The translations under genes and the position numbers were made by a program. A stretch of DNA of 64,000 bases, from contig NZ_NJIF01000003.1 in the NCBI RefSeq assembly GCF_002209555.1, positions 248,001 through 312,000 on the forward strand, given 5' to 3'. The stretch's first letter is position 1, and each line of letters starts with the position of its first letter. This document shows positions 1 through 8,873 of this stretch, piece by piece. This DNA comes from Achromobacter insolitus (GTDB lineage: Bacteria > Pseudomonadota > Gammaproteobacteria > Burkholderiales > Burkholderiaceae_B). The notes beneath the pieces were generated by a model. The model had not been told where the DNA came from. It ran no database searches and saw only the letters and a program-made list of their open reading frames with translations.

Positions 1-121
1 GCCCGGTTTTCGTTTGCATGCCGTGCCGGGGAACCGGCTGTGGGCGTCCCGGTCGAACGCCCGCCCGCTGTGTTTGCGTAGAATGCGGCGCCATCGATCT
101 CACTTTTTCTGTCTGGACACC

Positions 122-823
122 ATGACCAAGGCCTTGTTAGTCGAAGACGATCCGAAACTGTCGCGCCTGATTGCGCAGTTCCTGGAGCAGCACGGGTTCA
201 ATGTCGCCCAGGCCTACCGCGGCGATCACGCGGTGGAGGCTTTCCGCCGGCACGATCCGGCCATCACCATCCTGGACCTGATGTTGCCCGGCCGCGACGG
301 GCTCCAGGTCTGCCGCGACCTGCGCGCATTTTCGTCGGCGCCCATTCTGATGCTCACGGCCCGCGAGGACGACCTGGACCAGATCCTGGGCCTGGAGTCT
401 GGCGCGGACGATTACGTGATCAAGCCTGTGGAGCCCCGCGTGCTGCTGGCGCGCGTGCGGGCGCTGCTGCGGCGGCACAGCCAACTGGACGAGCCGCCGG
501 AGCGCCTGGAGTTCGGGCCGCTGACCATAGACCGGCGCACGCGCGCCGTGGTCCATGCGGGCTCCGAGGTGGACCTGACCACGATGGAGTTCGAGATGCT
601 CTGGGCCCTGGCCAGCCAGGCCGGCCAGGTATTGACCCGAGACGACCTGCTCAACGCCGTGCGCGGCATCGAGTTCAATGGGCTGGACCGCAGTGTCGAT
701 GTCTGCGTCAGCAAGCTTCGGCGCAAGCTGGATGACGATCCGCGCGACCCCGCGCGCATCAAGACCGTGTGGGGCAAGGGCTATCTGTTCTCGCCCAAGG
801 CGCACGAGGGCGGTGATGCTTAA
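122..823 (+). CDS. OmpR-family response regulator (RstA/ParR-like)
   Basis: A 233-residue two-component regulator acting in the cytoplasm as a DNA-binding transcription factor. The N-terminal receiver (about 1-115) shows the acidic pair E8-D9-D10, phospho-acceptor D52 in the LDLMLPGRDG segment, the conserved T of LMLTA and K101 of VIKPVEP. A winged-helix domain with the RRKLDDD and VWGKGYLF motifs follows (about 135-230). I chose the ATG at 122 because the longer open frame upstream adds unrelated residues before the canonical KALLVEDD start. It overlaps the kinase gene by 8 bases, so the two are translationally coupled. The downstream MipB-like and MipA genes suggest an envelope-stress or polymyxin role like ParR; that is inference. 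Confidence 0.93.
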   Translation: MTKALLVEDDPKLSRLIAQFLEQHGFNVAQAYRGDHAVEAFRRHDPAITILDLMLPGRDGLQVCRDLRAFSSAPILMLTAREDDLDQILGLESGADDYVIKPVEPRVLLARVRALLRRHSQLDEPPERLEFGPLTIDRRTRAVVHAGSEVDLTTMEFEMLWALASQAGQVLTRDDLLNAVRGIEFNGLDRSVDVCVSKLRRKLDDDPRDPARIKTVWGKGYLFSPKAHEGGDA

Positions 824-2108
824 GTTTGTCCTGCGGCTGTTCGTGGTGCTGGCGGTGGGCTTCGTGATTTCCAATGAAGTCGTGGACCGGTCCGCCAACT
901 ACTTTTTCGAACCCGTCAGCGACGCTTATACGCGCGAAGCGGTGCGCGGCCAGATTCACAGCCTGGTGCAGGAACTTGCCCGCCTGCCGCCCTCGGAGCG
1001 CGAAGCGCATGTGCGCGATGCGCTGGCTCCTTACTATGGCTTGGCGCTCAAGGTGGTCGACGCGAACAGCTACGGCGCTACGCAGGACGAGCGCGCCATG
1101 GTGGATTCCGGCAGTTTCTTCGTGCGGGACAAGCAGCAGACCTTCGTGGCGGCGATTCCCGGGGCGGGCAGCCAGTGGCTGGAGGTCAAGCTCCCGCCCG
1201 AACCGTCCATCGGGCCGTGGTTGATGGCGGCGGTGTATTCCGCCTTGGGCCTGCTGCTGTGCGCATTCATGCTGGTTTGGGCGCTGCCCATATGGCGCGA
1301 CCTGGAAGCGCTGAAAACCGCGGCCCAGCGCATGGGGCAGGGCGATCTGCAGGCGCGGGCGCGCTTGTCGCGGCATTCTAGCATCCGGAACCTGGGCGAT
1401 ACCTTCAACCAGATGTCCGACCGCATCAGCGCGTTGGTGGGTAACCAGCGCGACCTGACCAATGCGGTGTCGCATGAACTGCGCACGCCGATTGCGCGCC
1501 TGTCGTTCGAACTGGACATGATGGATCGCGAGGACGACCCCGCCGCGCGCAGGCGGCTGGTCGAAGAAATGAAGAGCGACGTGGCCGAGCTGGACGCCAT
1601 GGCCTCCGAATTGTTGATGTATGCCCGGCTCGAACACAAGGGCGACGGCGTGGCGCTGCAAGCGCAGGACGCGCGCGGCTGGCTGGATTCGGTGGTGCAG
1701 CACGCCGGATTCGAGGCTGGAGTGTCGGGTGTGCGTTGTGAGGTCGCGCTGTGCCAGGTGGCCGAAGTGCATCTGCATCAGCGCTACATGACGCGCGCGC
1801 TGCTCAACCTGCTGCAGAACGCCATCCGGCATGCCGGGCGCCAGGTGCAGGTCAGCCTGATCAGCCACGGCGTGCGCGAGTATGTGTTGATCGTGGACGA
1901 CGATGGCCCCGGCATTGCGCCTGCCGACCGCGAACGCGTCTTTGAACCCTTCATCCGCCTGGACGAAAGCCGCGACCGCGGCACGGGCGGGGTGGGGCTG
2001 GGCCTGGCCATCGTGAGCCGGGTGGCCCGTTGGCACAATGGGACGGTGCAGGCCAGCGATAGCCCCTTGGGCGGCGCGCGCTTCGTGATCAGCTGGAAGA
2101 CCGCCTGA
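816..2108 (+). CDS. Membrane sensor histidine kinase (RstB/ParS-like)
   Basis: A 430-residue kinase partner of the preceding regulator. TM1 lies at about 5-20, a periplasmic sensor region of about 110 residues follows, and TM2 lies at about 134-156. A HAMP segment (about 157-210) leads to the DHp helix with phospho-acceptor H220 in AVSHELRTP. The ATPase domain shows the N box LLNLLQNAIRHAG, the G1 box DDDGPGIA and the G2 box GTGGVGLGLAI. The ATG at 816 lies inside the regulator gene and begins directly with the hydrophobic TM1; the longer upstream frame is only regulator sequence read in another phase. The periplasmic domain is small, which suits sensing through partner envelope proteins such as the lipoprotein and barrel encoded next. 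Confidence 0.92.
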   Translation: MLKFVLRLFVVLAVGFVISNEVVDRSANYFFEPVSDAYTREAVRGQIHSLVQELARLPPSEREAHVRDALAPYYGLALKVVDANSYGATQDERAMVDSGSFFVRDKQQTFVAAIPGAGSQWLEVKLPPEPSIGPWLMAAVYSALGLLLCAFMLVWALPIWRDLEALKTAAQRMGQGDLQARARLSRHSSIRNLGDTFNQMSDRISALVGNQRDLTNAVSHELRTPIARLSFELDMMDREDDPAARRRLVEEMKSDVAELDAMASELLMYARLEHKGDGVALQAQDARGWLDSVVQHAGFEAGVSGVRCEVALCQVAEVHLHQRYMTRALLNLLQNAIRHAGRQVQVSLISHGVREYVLIVDDDGPGIAPADRERVFEPFIRLDESRDRGTGGVGLGLAIVSRVARWHNGTVQASDSPLGGARFVISWKTA

Positions 2109-2140
2109 CGGCTGTCGCGGTCGCGCACAACGTAAACAAA

Positions 2141-2172
2141 CTTCACAAACCGCCGCCGCAATCTTCACAAAC
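2141..2172 (+). promoter_or_regulatory. Direct repeat upstream of the MipB-like gene, candidate regulator site
   Basis: CTTCACAAAC occurs at 2141-2150 and again at 2163-2172, 22 bases apart, or two helical turns. It lies in the 144-base gap between the kinase stop and the lipoprotein start. OmpR-family regulators typically bind tandem direct repeats on one face of the helix, so this is a reasonable operator for the adjacent response regulator. No matching -10 element was assigned. Confidence 0.45.
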
Positions 2173-2252
2173 TCCATACAAAGCGGGAAAGATCGCGGGC
2201 AGGCGCGTGGCTAGCATGACGGCAGTTCTCCACAGAGGCATTGCCGTTAGCC

Positions 2253-3347
2253 ATGTTATCCCTCAGCCGCCTGGTTGCCGTTGGTATGTTGCTGGTCGCC
2301 GCGGGCGGTTGCCAGGGCGTGCCTCCCGGTGCGCCGCCCACGATCGCCCAAGGCGACTACGATGCGGTCGTTGGCTATTTGGCAGCTCGCATCCCCTACG
2401 ACATGAACGCGTCAAGGGTGCCAGGACTGTCGATCGCCATCGTGGACGACCAGCGGGTGGTGTGGAGCACGGGATTTGGCTACGCGGACCCTTTGCGCCA
2501 CCGTAGCGCGACTAGCGACACGCTGTACCGCGTAGGCGCCATCACCAAGATCGTTACCGCCGCCGGCGTCCTGCGCGCCGCCGATGACGGCCGGTTGGCA
2601 CTGGACCAGCCCGCCTCGCAGGCGCTGCCCGACTGGGACATCCAGCCCCGGCGCGGCGCCATGCAATGGCTGGGAGCGCATCCCTTCACTGCGCGCAATC
2701 TGCTGGGCGTGCATCCCTATTCGTTGGAAGACACCATGGGCCGCGCGCGCGCCGACATGGCTTACGCGCTGCTGGGCGACATGGTCGCGCATGTGGCCCG
2801 CGAACCCTTCGACACCTATGTGCGCCGCACGATCCTGCAGCCGCTGAACATGCCGCGCGCGGGGTTCCATCCCAGCCCGCGCATGCTCGAATTGCGTGCC
2901 GCGGGTTACCGCCGCGGCGAGCCGTGGACCGAGGCGCCACAGCCCAACGAGACGGCCGATGGATTGTGGCTCAGCACCTCGGAGATGGCGCGCTTCTCGA
3001 GCATGTTGTTTGGCGACGGCCTATTCCAGGGGCGCCGCGTGTTGAACGCCGAATCGGCCCGCGCGGTGCTGGACCTGGAGACGGTGGACGACGGCCTGGC
3101 GCTGGATTGCCGCTTCGCGCTTTCGTGGCTTGCGGCGCCTTGCGGCGAGGACGTCGCCGGCGGGTCCTTGCGCCAGCACAGCGGCGCCACTGAAGCCTTT
3201 CATTCCCGCTTTGTGCTGGCGCCGCGCGACAAGCTCGCGGTGCTGGTCATGAGCAACTCCGACACCAGCGAGCCGCTGGTGGCCTCGGTGTCGGCGATGG
3301 CGATGACACTGATGCGTCAGGCCAAGCAAAGCGCAATCACCCAATAG
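2253..3347 (+). CDS. Lipoprotein with serine beta-lactamase fold, catalytic residues lost (MipB-like)
   Basis: A 364-residue protein of the class C beta-lactamase/PBP-like superfamily. Residues 1-20 form a lipoprotein signal ending in AAGGC, so Cys20 is the likely lipidation site in the envelope. The fold is recognisable (PGLSIAIVDD, the TLYRVG block, YALLGDMV, the HSG near residue 310), but the SxxK nucleophile motif reads A96-I-T-K99. The usual Y-S-N before Y171-ALLG reads R166-A-D168. The segment between the two motifs is also short. It is therefore unlikely to be a hydrolase. The ATG at 2253 starts exactly at the signal peptide; a TTG at 2241 is the only longer option. The neighbouring kinase and MipA barrel match the MipB lipoprotein reported with ParRS in Pseudomonas aeruginosa, so a sensory accessory role is inferred. 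Confidence 0.8.
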   Translation: MLSLSRLVAVGMLLVAAGGCQGVPPGAPPTIAQGDYDAVVGYLAARIPYDMNASRVPGLSIAIVDDQRVVWSTGFGYADPLRHRSATSDTLYRVGAITKIVTAAGVLRAADDGRLALDQPASQALPDWDIQPRRGAMQWLGAHPFTARNLLGVHPYSLEDTMGRARADMAYALLGDMVAHVAREPFDTYVRRTILQPLNMPRAGFHPSPRMLELRAAGYRRGEPWTEAPQPNETADGLWLSTSEMARFSSMLFGDGLFQGRRVLNAESARAVLDLETVDDGLALDCRFALSWLAAPCGEDVAGGSLRQHSGATEAFHSRFVLAPRDKLAVLVMSNSDTSEPLVASVSAMAMTLMRQAKQSAITQ

Positions 3348-3349
3348 TT

Positions 3350-3374
3350 CGAGCCGCGCTCGGCTCGCTGCTTT
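3350..3374 (+). terminator. Hairpin with short T tract after the MipB-like gene
   Basis: CGAGCCG at 3350-3356 pairs with CGGCTCG at 3361-3367 around a four-base loop and is followed by CTGCTTTT. It lies between the lipoprotein stop and the mipA start, so it is either a weak terminator or an attenuator that lowers mipA relative to the lipoprotein gene. Confidence 0.5.
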
Positions 3375-3407
3375 TACACCCCTCAACCTCGTTTCTTGGA
3401 AGCAGTT

Positions 3408-4295
3408 ATGAAGCGAAAATTGCGTTCTTCCCTGTTCACACGCGGCACCGGCGCCGCGTGCCTGCTGGCATTTATCCCGGGATTGTCCCTGGCCGATGAC
3501 GCTGCTACCAGTTCCGTCTACGGCCAGCGCGGAGCCAGCTCGCGGGGGTTGACCGTCGCCACCGGAGAGGGGGCGGCCGAAGAATGGCTGTTCTACGGCA
3601 CGCTGGGCGCCGGCTACGCGCCGCGCTACAGCGGGAGCGACGAATACTCCGCGGTGCCCATCATCGGCCTGGGCGTGCGCAGCCCCGGCGGCTTCTTTCT
3701 CAGCACCGACCACGGATTGGGTTGGGAGACGCAGGCGTTGGACAGCACTTTCCGGTTCTACCTGGCGCCCAGCGCGTCACGCAAGGACCACAAAAAGGGA
3801 TTCGAAGGATCGGACAAGCTACGCGGCATGGGCGACATCGAGAGCCGGGCGCAGATCGGCATGGACGCGGAAACGACGCTGGGTCCCGTGACCCTCTCGG
3901 CAACGATCGCGCATGCATTCAAAAAGGGCGACGACCGGGACGTGGGAAGCGCCTACACGATGTTCAACCTGGGAGCGAGCACGACGGTGTACGAGGGCAG
4001 CGCCGGGGCAATATCGCTGGCCTTGTCCAGCACCTTCGGCGACGGCAACTACATGCGCACGTGGTATGGCGTGAGCGGCAAGCAATCAGCGAAATCCGGC
4101 TACCGCAAATATAGTCCCACAGGGGGCCTGGAAAGCGTGGCCCTGGGCGCGACCTGGACAGTGCCGCTGGGCAAGTCCTGGGCCTGGACGACGGCCGCGG
4201 AAGCGCGGCGCCTGTATGGCGACGCGGCCGACAGTCCTATCGTGAAGGACCGCGCGCAGTACACCATTGGCACCATGGTGACCTACTCGTATTGA
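3408..4295 (+). CDS. mipA: MipA/OmpV-family outer-membrane beta-barrel protein
   Basis: A 295-residue outer-membrane protein with an N-terminal signal peptide (about 1-28, ending near LSLADD). Alternating aromatic and small residues typical of a beta-barrel follow, with a C-terminal tyrosine (VTYSY), the usual Bam recognition end. The early GTLGAGYAPRYSGSDEY segment is characteristic of the MipA/OmpV family. E. coli MipA binds the murein hydrolase MltA and PBP1B. In Pseudomonas a MipA barrel is reported to bind polymyxin together with lipoprotein MipB and to feed the ParS kinase. The ATG at 3408 is preferred to a TTG at 3396 because the signal peptide begins there. It lies 60 bases downstream of the lipoprotein gene and probably shares its transcript. 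Confidence 0.85.
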   Translation: MKRKLRSSLFTRGTGAACLLAFIPGLSLADDAATSSVYGQRGASSRGLTVATGEGAAEEWLFYGTLGAGYAPRYSGSDEYSAVPIIGLGVRSPGGFFLSTDHGLGWETQALDSTFRFYLAPSASRKDHKKGFEGSDKLRGMGDIESRAQIGMDAETTLGPVTLSATIAHAFKKGDDRDVGSAYTMFNLGASTTVYEGSAGAISLALSSTFGDGNYMRTWYGVSGKQSAKSGYRKYSPTGGLESVALGATWTVPLGKSWAWTTAAEARRLYGDAADSPIVKDRAQYTIGTMVTYSY

Positions 4296-4335
4296 TCGGG
4301 GAGAGCGGCCCGCTCCCGGACGGGGGGCGGGCAAG

Positions 4336-4368
4336 ACGGAACCGGGCGGGCCGTGCCGCCGGTTCCGT
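4336..4368. terminator. Strong hairpin between convergent mipA and ugpC
   Basis: ACGGAACCGG at 4336-4345 pairs with CCGGTTCCGT at 4359-4368, and the inner GCGG/CCGC extends the stem with one bulged base. It sits between two convergent genes and could stop transcription from both sides, but no clear T tract follows on either strand. Confidence 0.4.
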
Positions 4369-4378
4369 TGGCGGGGCG

Positions 4379-5467
4379 TTACAGGCCTTGCACGCGGCGG
4401 CCGCTATCGGCCTCGAACCAGTGCAGCGGATGGCGGCCATCCGGACCCACGTTGACGCGGTCGCCGACCTTGGCCGACGATTCCGACAGTTGGCGGGTAG
4501 TGCAACGCACGACCAGCATGGACTTGCCGCAGCGGCAGTGGACCAATTGTTCGGAGCCCAGCGTTTCCACCATTTCGACCTCTGCCGGCACGCCTTGCGT
4601 GTTCAGCAGCATGTGCTCGGGGCGCATGCCCATGATGACCTTGCGCCCGCGCACCTGCGAGGGCACCTGCAGCGGCGAGATGTCCAGCGCCGTGCCGTCC
4701 AGGGTCTGTAGCGTGCCATCGCCCGCGACATTCACTTCCACCAGGTTCATGGGCGGCGAGCCGATGAAGCCGGCGACGAAAGTCGAGGCCGGTTTCTCAA
4801 ATACTTCCATCGGCGTGCCGATCTGCTCGGGCACGCCCTGGTACATGACGATCATGCGGTGGGCCAGCGTCATGGCCTCGACCTGGTCGTGCGTCACGTA
4901 CAGGCTGGTGGTGCCCAGGCGGCGGTGCAGCTTCATGATTTCCAGACGCATCGCCACGCGCAGCTTGGCGTCCAGGTTGGACAAGGGTTCGTCGAACAGG
5001 AAGACCTTGGGTTCACGCACGATCGCGCGGCCCATGGCCACCCGTTGGCGTTGTCCGCCCGACAGCGCGCGCGGGCGGCGGTCCAGCAGATGGCCGAGTT
5101 CCAGGATCTGCGCGGCGACGTCCACGCGCTTTTTGATCTCGTCCTTGGAGAACTTGCGGATCTTCAAGCCGTAGGCCATGTTCTCGAACACGGTCATGTG
5201 CGGGTAAAGCGCATAGTTCTGGAACACCATCGCGATGTCGCGTTCGGCGGGCTCCAGATTGTTGACGACCTTACCGTCGATGACGATTTCGCCGCTGGTA
5301 ACGGTTTCCAGGCCGGCGACCATGCGCATCAGCGTGGACTTGCCGCAGCCCGACGGGCCGACGATGACGATGAATTCACCGTCCTTGACGTCCATGTCGA
5401 TGCCATGGATGACCGGCACGTTGCCGGCGTAGGTTTTCTTGACGTTGCGGAAGCTGAGAGTAGCCAT
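4379..5467 (-). CDS. ugpC: sn-glycerol-3-phosphate ABC transporter ATPase UgpC
   Basis: A 362-residue cytoplasmic ATPase that powers UgpBAE. Walker A is GPSGCGKST, the Q-loop region reads [14 protein letters not shown], the signature is [14 protein letters not shown], Walker B is [16 protein letters not shown], and the switch histidine lies in [11 protein letters not shown]. The C-terminal third (about 240-362) is the TOBE/OB regulatory region typical of MalK/UgpC sugar-type ATPases. It is the last gene of a minus-strand ugpB-ugpA-ugpE-ugpC unit, 65 bases after ugpE. The family alone would allow other sugar substrates; the four-gene order and the PhoB-like box support glycerol-3-phosphate. 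Confidence 0.9.
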   Translation of the reverse strand: MATLSFRNVKKTYAGNVPVIHGIDMDVKDGEFIVIVGPSGCGKSTLMRMVAGLETVTSGEIVIDGKVVNNLEPAERDIAMVFQNYALYPHMTVFENMAYGLKIRKFSKDEIKKRVDVAAQILELGHLLDRRPRALSGGQRQRVAMGRAIVREPKVFLFDEPLSNLDAKLRVAMRLEIMKLHRRLGTTSLYVTHDQVEAMTLAHRMIVMYQGVPEQIGTPMEVFEKPASTFVAGFIGSPPMNLVEVNVAGDGTLQTLDGTALDISPLQVPSQVRGRKVIMGMRPEHMLLNTQGVPAEVEMVETLGSEQLVHCRCGKSMLVVRCTTRQLSESSAKVGDRVNVGPDGRHPLHWFEADSGRRVQGL

Positions 5468-5532
5468 GAGTTATTCGTGTTCGGAGTCGTGTTCGGGTGG
5501 GCGGCAAGCCGCAGGCGCGGCGTGGGGGGCCA

Positions 5533-6384
5533 TCATTTTTCAGTGTCGACCAGGCCCTTGACGAACCATTTCTGCATCAGGATCACAACCAGCGCGGGCG
5601 GGATCATCGCGAGCATGGCGGTGGCCATGGTGATGTTCCATTCGGTCACGCTGTCGCCGCCGCTGATCATCCGTTTGATGCCGATGACGACGGGGTACAT
5701 GTCTTCCTGCGTGGTGACCAGCAGGGGCCACAGATACTGGTTCCAGCCGTAGATGAACTGGATCACGAACAGCGCTGCGATGCTGGTCTTGGACAGGGGC
5801 AGCAGCACGTCGCGGAAGAAGCGCACCGGGCCTGCGCCGTCGATCCGCGCGGCCTCGATCAGCTCGTCCGGCACCGTCAGGAAGAACTGGCGGAACAGGA
5901 AGGTCGCCGTCGCCGATGCGATCAGCGGCAAAGTGAGACCGGCGTAGCTATTGAGCAGCCCCAGGTCGGCCACGACTTTGTAAGTGGGCGCGATGCGGAC
6001 CTCGACCGGGAGCATCAGGGTGACGAAGATCATCCAGAAGAAGAACATGCGGCCGGGGAAGCGGAAGTACACCACCGCGAAGGCCGACAGCAGCGAGATC
6101 GCGATTTTGCCGATGGAAATCGCCAGCGCCATGATCAGGCTGACGTACATCATGCGGCCCACGGGCGCGCCCGAGGAGCCGCCGGACGAGCCGCCGAACA
6201 GCGCCTGCATGTAGTTGTCGACGAAATGCTTGCCGGGGATGAGGGACATCGGCGCGGAAGCCACTTCCTGCGCGGTCTGGGTGGACGCGACGAAAGTGAC
6301 GTAGAGCGGAAATGCCACCATCGCCACGCCGCAGAGCAGAATGACGTGGGCCAGAATATCCAGCCAGGGACGGCGTTCAACCAT
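5533..6384 (-). CDS. ugpE: sn-glycerol-3-phosphate ABC transporter permease UgpE
   Basis: A 283-residue inner-membrane permease of the MalG type with six predicted helices; the first is at about 10-32 ([20 protein letters not shown]). The EAA loop that docks on the ATPase reads [21 protein letters not shown], one residue changed in places from consensus but with the invariant G. It follows ugpA after 21 bases and pairs with it as a heterodimer. Length and ending ([12 protein letters not shown]; MalG proteins end similarly in VKGLT.GA-K) are normal. Confidence 0.9.
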   Translation of the reverse strand: MVERRPWLDILAHVILLCGVAMVAFPLYVTFVASTQTAQEVASAPMSLIPGKHFVDNYMQALFGGSSGGSSGAPVGRMMYVSLIMALAISIGKIAISLLSAFAVVYFRFPGRMFFFWMIFVTLMLPVEVRIAPTYKVVADLGLLNSYAGLTLPLIASATATFLFRQFFLTVPDELIEAARIDGAGPVRFFRDVLLPLSKTSIAALFVIQFIYGWNQYLWPLLVTTQEDMYPVVIGIKRMISGGDSVTEWNITMATAMLAMIPPALVVILMQKWFVKGLVDTEK

Positions 6385-6405
6385 TGTTTGTAGCCTCGGA
6401 CAAAA

Positions 6406-7287
6406 TCAATACTGCACTTTGCGGTCGACGTAGCGGAACTGCACGACCGTCAAGGCAATCACAATGAACATCAGAACCACCGACTGGGCCGCGGACGAAC
6501 CGAGATCCAGGCCGCGGAAGCCGTCGCTGTACACCTTGTAGACCAGGATGGAGGTCGACGTGCCGGGACCGCCTTGCGTGGTCGTATCCACCACGGCGAA
6601 GGTGTCGAAGAAGGCATAGATGATATTGACCACCAGCAGGAAGAACGTGGTGGGCGAGAGCAGCGGAAACACAATGCTCCAGAACCGGCGGGACGGGCTG
6701 GCGCCGTCGATCGCGGCGGCTTCGATCAGCGAGCGCGGAATCGACTGCAAGCCGGCCAGGAAGAACAGGAAGTTGTACGACACCTGCTTCCACACCGCGG
6801 CGATCAGCACCAGGGTCATGGCCTGGTTGCCGTCCAGGCGAGGGTTCCAATCGACGCCGGCATGGCGCAGCGCCACGGCCAGGATGCCGACGGAAGGCGA
6901 AAACAGGAACAGCCACAGCACGCCCACGACGGCGGGGGCCACGGCATAGGGCCAGATAAGCAGCGTCTTGTAGAGGCCGGCGCCGCGAATCACGCGGTCC
7001 GCCATGACGGCCAGCAGCAAGGACACGCCCAGCCCGACCACCGCCACGAGGATCGAGAACACGGCGGTGACACGGAAGGAATCCAGATACGCCTGTTGCG
7101 AGAACAGGTCGATGAAGTTGTCCAGGCCGACGAACTCGGACGACAGTCCGAAAGCATCTTCCAGCCGCAACGATTGCCACATGGCCTGGCCGGCCGGCAG
7201 AAAGAAGAAGACCACGGTAATGATGATCTGCGGCAGGAGCAGCAGATAGGGCAAGGTCTTGTGCCCGAATACAACGCGTTTTTCCAT
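6406..7287 (-). CDS. ugpA: sn-glycerol-3-phosphate ABC transporter permease UgpA
   Basis: A 293-residue inner-membrane permease of the MalF type. It starts [20 protein letters not shown] and has six predicted helices. The EAA loop reads [21 protein letters not shown]. It forms the channel with UgpE and receives substrate from UgpB. The gap to upstream ugpB is 198 bases and holds a long hairpin, so ugpA is probably expressed at a lower level than the receptor from the same transcript. No strong ribosome-binding site is visible before the ATG at 7287; a purine-poor CCCCCT lies directly before it. Confidence 0.9.
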   Translation of the reverse strand: MEKRVVFGHKTLPYLLLLPQIIITVVFFFLPAGQAMWQSLRLEDAFGLSSEFVGLDNFIDLFSQQAYLDSFRVTAVFSILVAVVGLGVSLLLAVMADRVIRGAGLYKTLLIWPYAVAPAVVGVLWLFLFSPSVGILAVALRHAGVDWNPRLDGNQAMTLVLIAAVWKQVSYNFLFFLAGLQSIPRSLIEAAAIDGASPSRRFWSIVFPLLSPTTFFLLVVNIIYAFFDTFAVVDTTTQGGPGTSTSILVYKVYSDGFRGLDLGSSAAQSVVLMFIVIALTVVQFRYVDRKVQY

Positions 7288-7360
7288 AGGGGGAACCCAA
7301 GGTACAGAAAAGCGGCGGTTGGAGTAACCGCCGCCTGAAACCGCCTTCGTAAAATACGAC

Positions 7361-7397
7361 AGGCTTAAAGCCCTAAAAAAAGCAGGGCCTTAAGCCT
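7361..7397 (-). other. Intercistronic hairpin between ugpB and ugpA
   Basis: AGGCTTAAAGCCCT at 7361-7374 and AGGGCCTTAAGCCT at 7384-7397 form a 14-base-pair stem. On the minus-strand transcript the single irregular position is a G-U wobble, so the whole stem pairs in RNA of the ugp operon. Such hairpins behind receptor genes commonly protect the upstream message from 3' exonucleases and reduce read-through into the permease genes. Confidence 0.6.
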
Positions 7398-7485
7398 TGT
7401 ACTGCGTGGTGCGAAAGAGCCCAAGTCCTTGCTACGGCATGGAAAATACCGATTGACAGGACCGGGGCCGTATTTCAGAAGGGCG

Positions 7486-8799
7486 TTACTTTACACTCTT
7501 CTCAAACTTTTCCAGCAGTTCGTTGCCGCGCTTGACGATGCTCTCGGCGCCGTCCTTGGCGCTGACCTTGCCCGACACAATGCGTTCGATTTCAGCGTCT
7601 TCGATTTCACGGATCTGGGGGAGGAAGCCCAGGCGCAGACCGCGCGATTGCGCAGTGGTTTCGACGTTCAACTGCTTGACGCCGACTTCGGTGCCCGGGT
7701 TCTTGTCATAGAAGCCATCTTTCTTGGTCAGCTCGTAAGCGGCCTTGGTGACCGGCACGTAGCCGGTCTGCTGGTGCCAGCGAGCGGCGATTTCCGGGCT
7801 GGCCAGGAACTTGAAGAAGGCGGTGACGCCCTTGTAGGTTTCGGGCTTCTTGTTGGCGAAGACCCAGAGCGAAGCGCCGCCGATGATGGTGTTCTGCGGC
7901 GCGCCTTGCACGTCGGCGTAATAGGGCAGGGTCGAGGTGCCGAATTCGAACTTGGCGTTCTTGGCGATGTTGGCGCGCAGGCCCGAGGAGCCGGTGATCA
8001 TCGCGCACTTGCCGCTGATGAAGAGCGAGTTCGGCTCGTCGCCGCGTCCGCCGTACATGAAGATGCCTTCCTTGCCCAGCTTGGCCAGGTTTTCCAGGTG
8101 GCGCACGTGCAGCGGGGTGTTGATGGCGATGCGCGCATCCAGGCCGCCAAAGCCGTTGTCCTTGGTGGCGTAAGGCACGTTATGCCAGGCCGAGAAGGTT
8201 TCCAGCTGGACCCACGACGGCCAGGACGTCGTGTAGCCGCATTCCTGGCCGGCGGCCTTCAGCTTCTGGCCGGCGGCGGCAAGCTCTTCCCAGGTCTTGG
8301 GCGGCTTGTCGGCATCCAGGCCAGCCTTCTTGAAGGCATCCTTGTTGTAGTAGAACACCACGGTCGAGCTGTTGAAGGGCATCGACACCAGCTTGCCGTC
8401 GGCCGACGAGTAGTAGCCAGCCACGGCGCCGATGAATTCCTTGGGGTCGATCGGGTTGCCGACTTCTTCGGACATCTGTTGCACCGGCTTGATGGCGCCC
8501 TTGGCGTACATCATGGTCGCGGTGCCGACTTCGAAAACCTGGAGGATGTCGGGAGCATTGCCGGCGCGGAACGCGGCGATGCCGGCGTTCATGGATTCAC
8601 CGTAGTTGCCCTTGTAGACTGCCTTGACTTGGTAGTCGGGGTTCTTTTTATTGAATTCGTCGACCAGGCCGTTCACGCGGTCGCCCAGCGCGCCTTCCAT
8701 GGAGTGCCAGAATTGGATCTCGGTGGCGGCATGCGCGGACGCGCCCGCGAAAGCCGTCATGATGGCGGCAAAGGTTAAGGCAATACGGTGGGATCGCAT
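7486..8799 (-). CDS. ugpB: sn-glycerol-3-phosphate periplasmic binding protein UgpB
   Basis: A 437-residue family 1 solute receptor with a 24-residue signal peptide (MRSHRIALTF...ASAHA) exported to the periplasm. The mature protein starts ATEIQFWHSMEGALGDRVN, close to E. coli UgpB. Conserved segments include NSSTVVFYYNKDAFKKAGLD and the later YVPVTKAAYE. The start at 8799 rather than 8856 is decided by the signal peptide and by a strong GGAGGAA ribosome-binding site directly upstream on the minus strand. It is the first gene of the ugp unit; a PhoB-box-like repeat lies about 75 bases upstream. Confidence 0.93.
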   Translation of the reverse strand: MRSHRIALTFAAIMTAFAGASAHAATEIQFWHSMEGALGDRVNGLVDEFNKKNPDYQVKAVYKGNYGESMNAGIAAFRAGNAPDILQVFEVGTATMMYAKGAIKPVQQMSEEVGNPIDPKEFIGAVAGYYSSADGKLVSMPFNSSTVVFYYNKDAFKKAGLDADKPPKTWEELAAAGQKLKAAGQECGYTTSWPSWVQLETFSAWHNVPYATKDNGFGGLDARIAINTPLHVRHLENLAKLGKEGIFMYGGRGDEPNSLFISGKCAMITGSSGLRANIAKNAKFEFGTSTLPYYADVQGAPQNTIIGGASLWVFANKKPETYKGVTAFFKFLASPEIAARWHQQTGYVPVTKAAYELTKKDGFYDKNPGTEVGVKQLNVETTAQSRGLRLGFLPQIREIEDAEIERIVSGKVSAKDGAESIVKRGNELLEKFEKSVK

Positions 8800-8873
8800 A
8801 GAGAGGTTCCTCCAGTTGGGCGTGACGCGGCCGGGTTGTCCGAGCGCGGAAAACACGACACCTTATGAATTGT

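Noticed and set aside
3021..3713. A 230-codon minus-strand frame across the end of the MipB-like gene and the start of mipA
   Set aside because: It runs over two plus-strand genes with signal peptides and family motifs and has the composition of an antisense frame.
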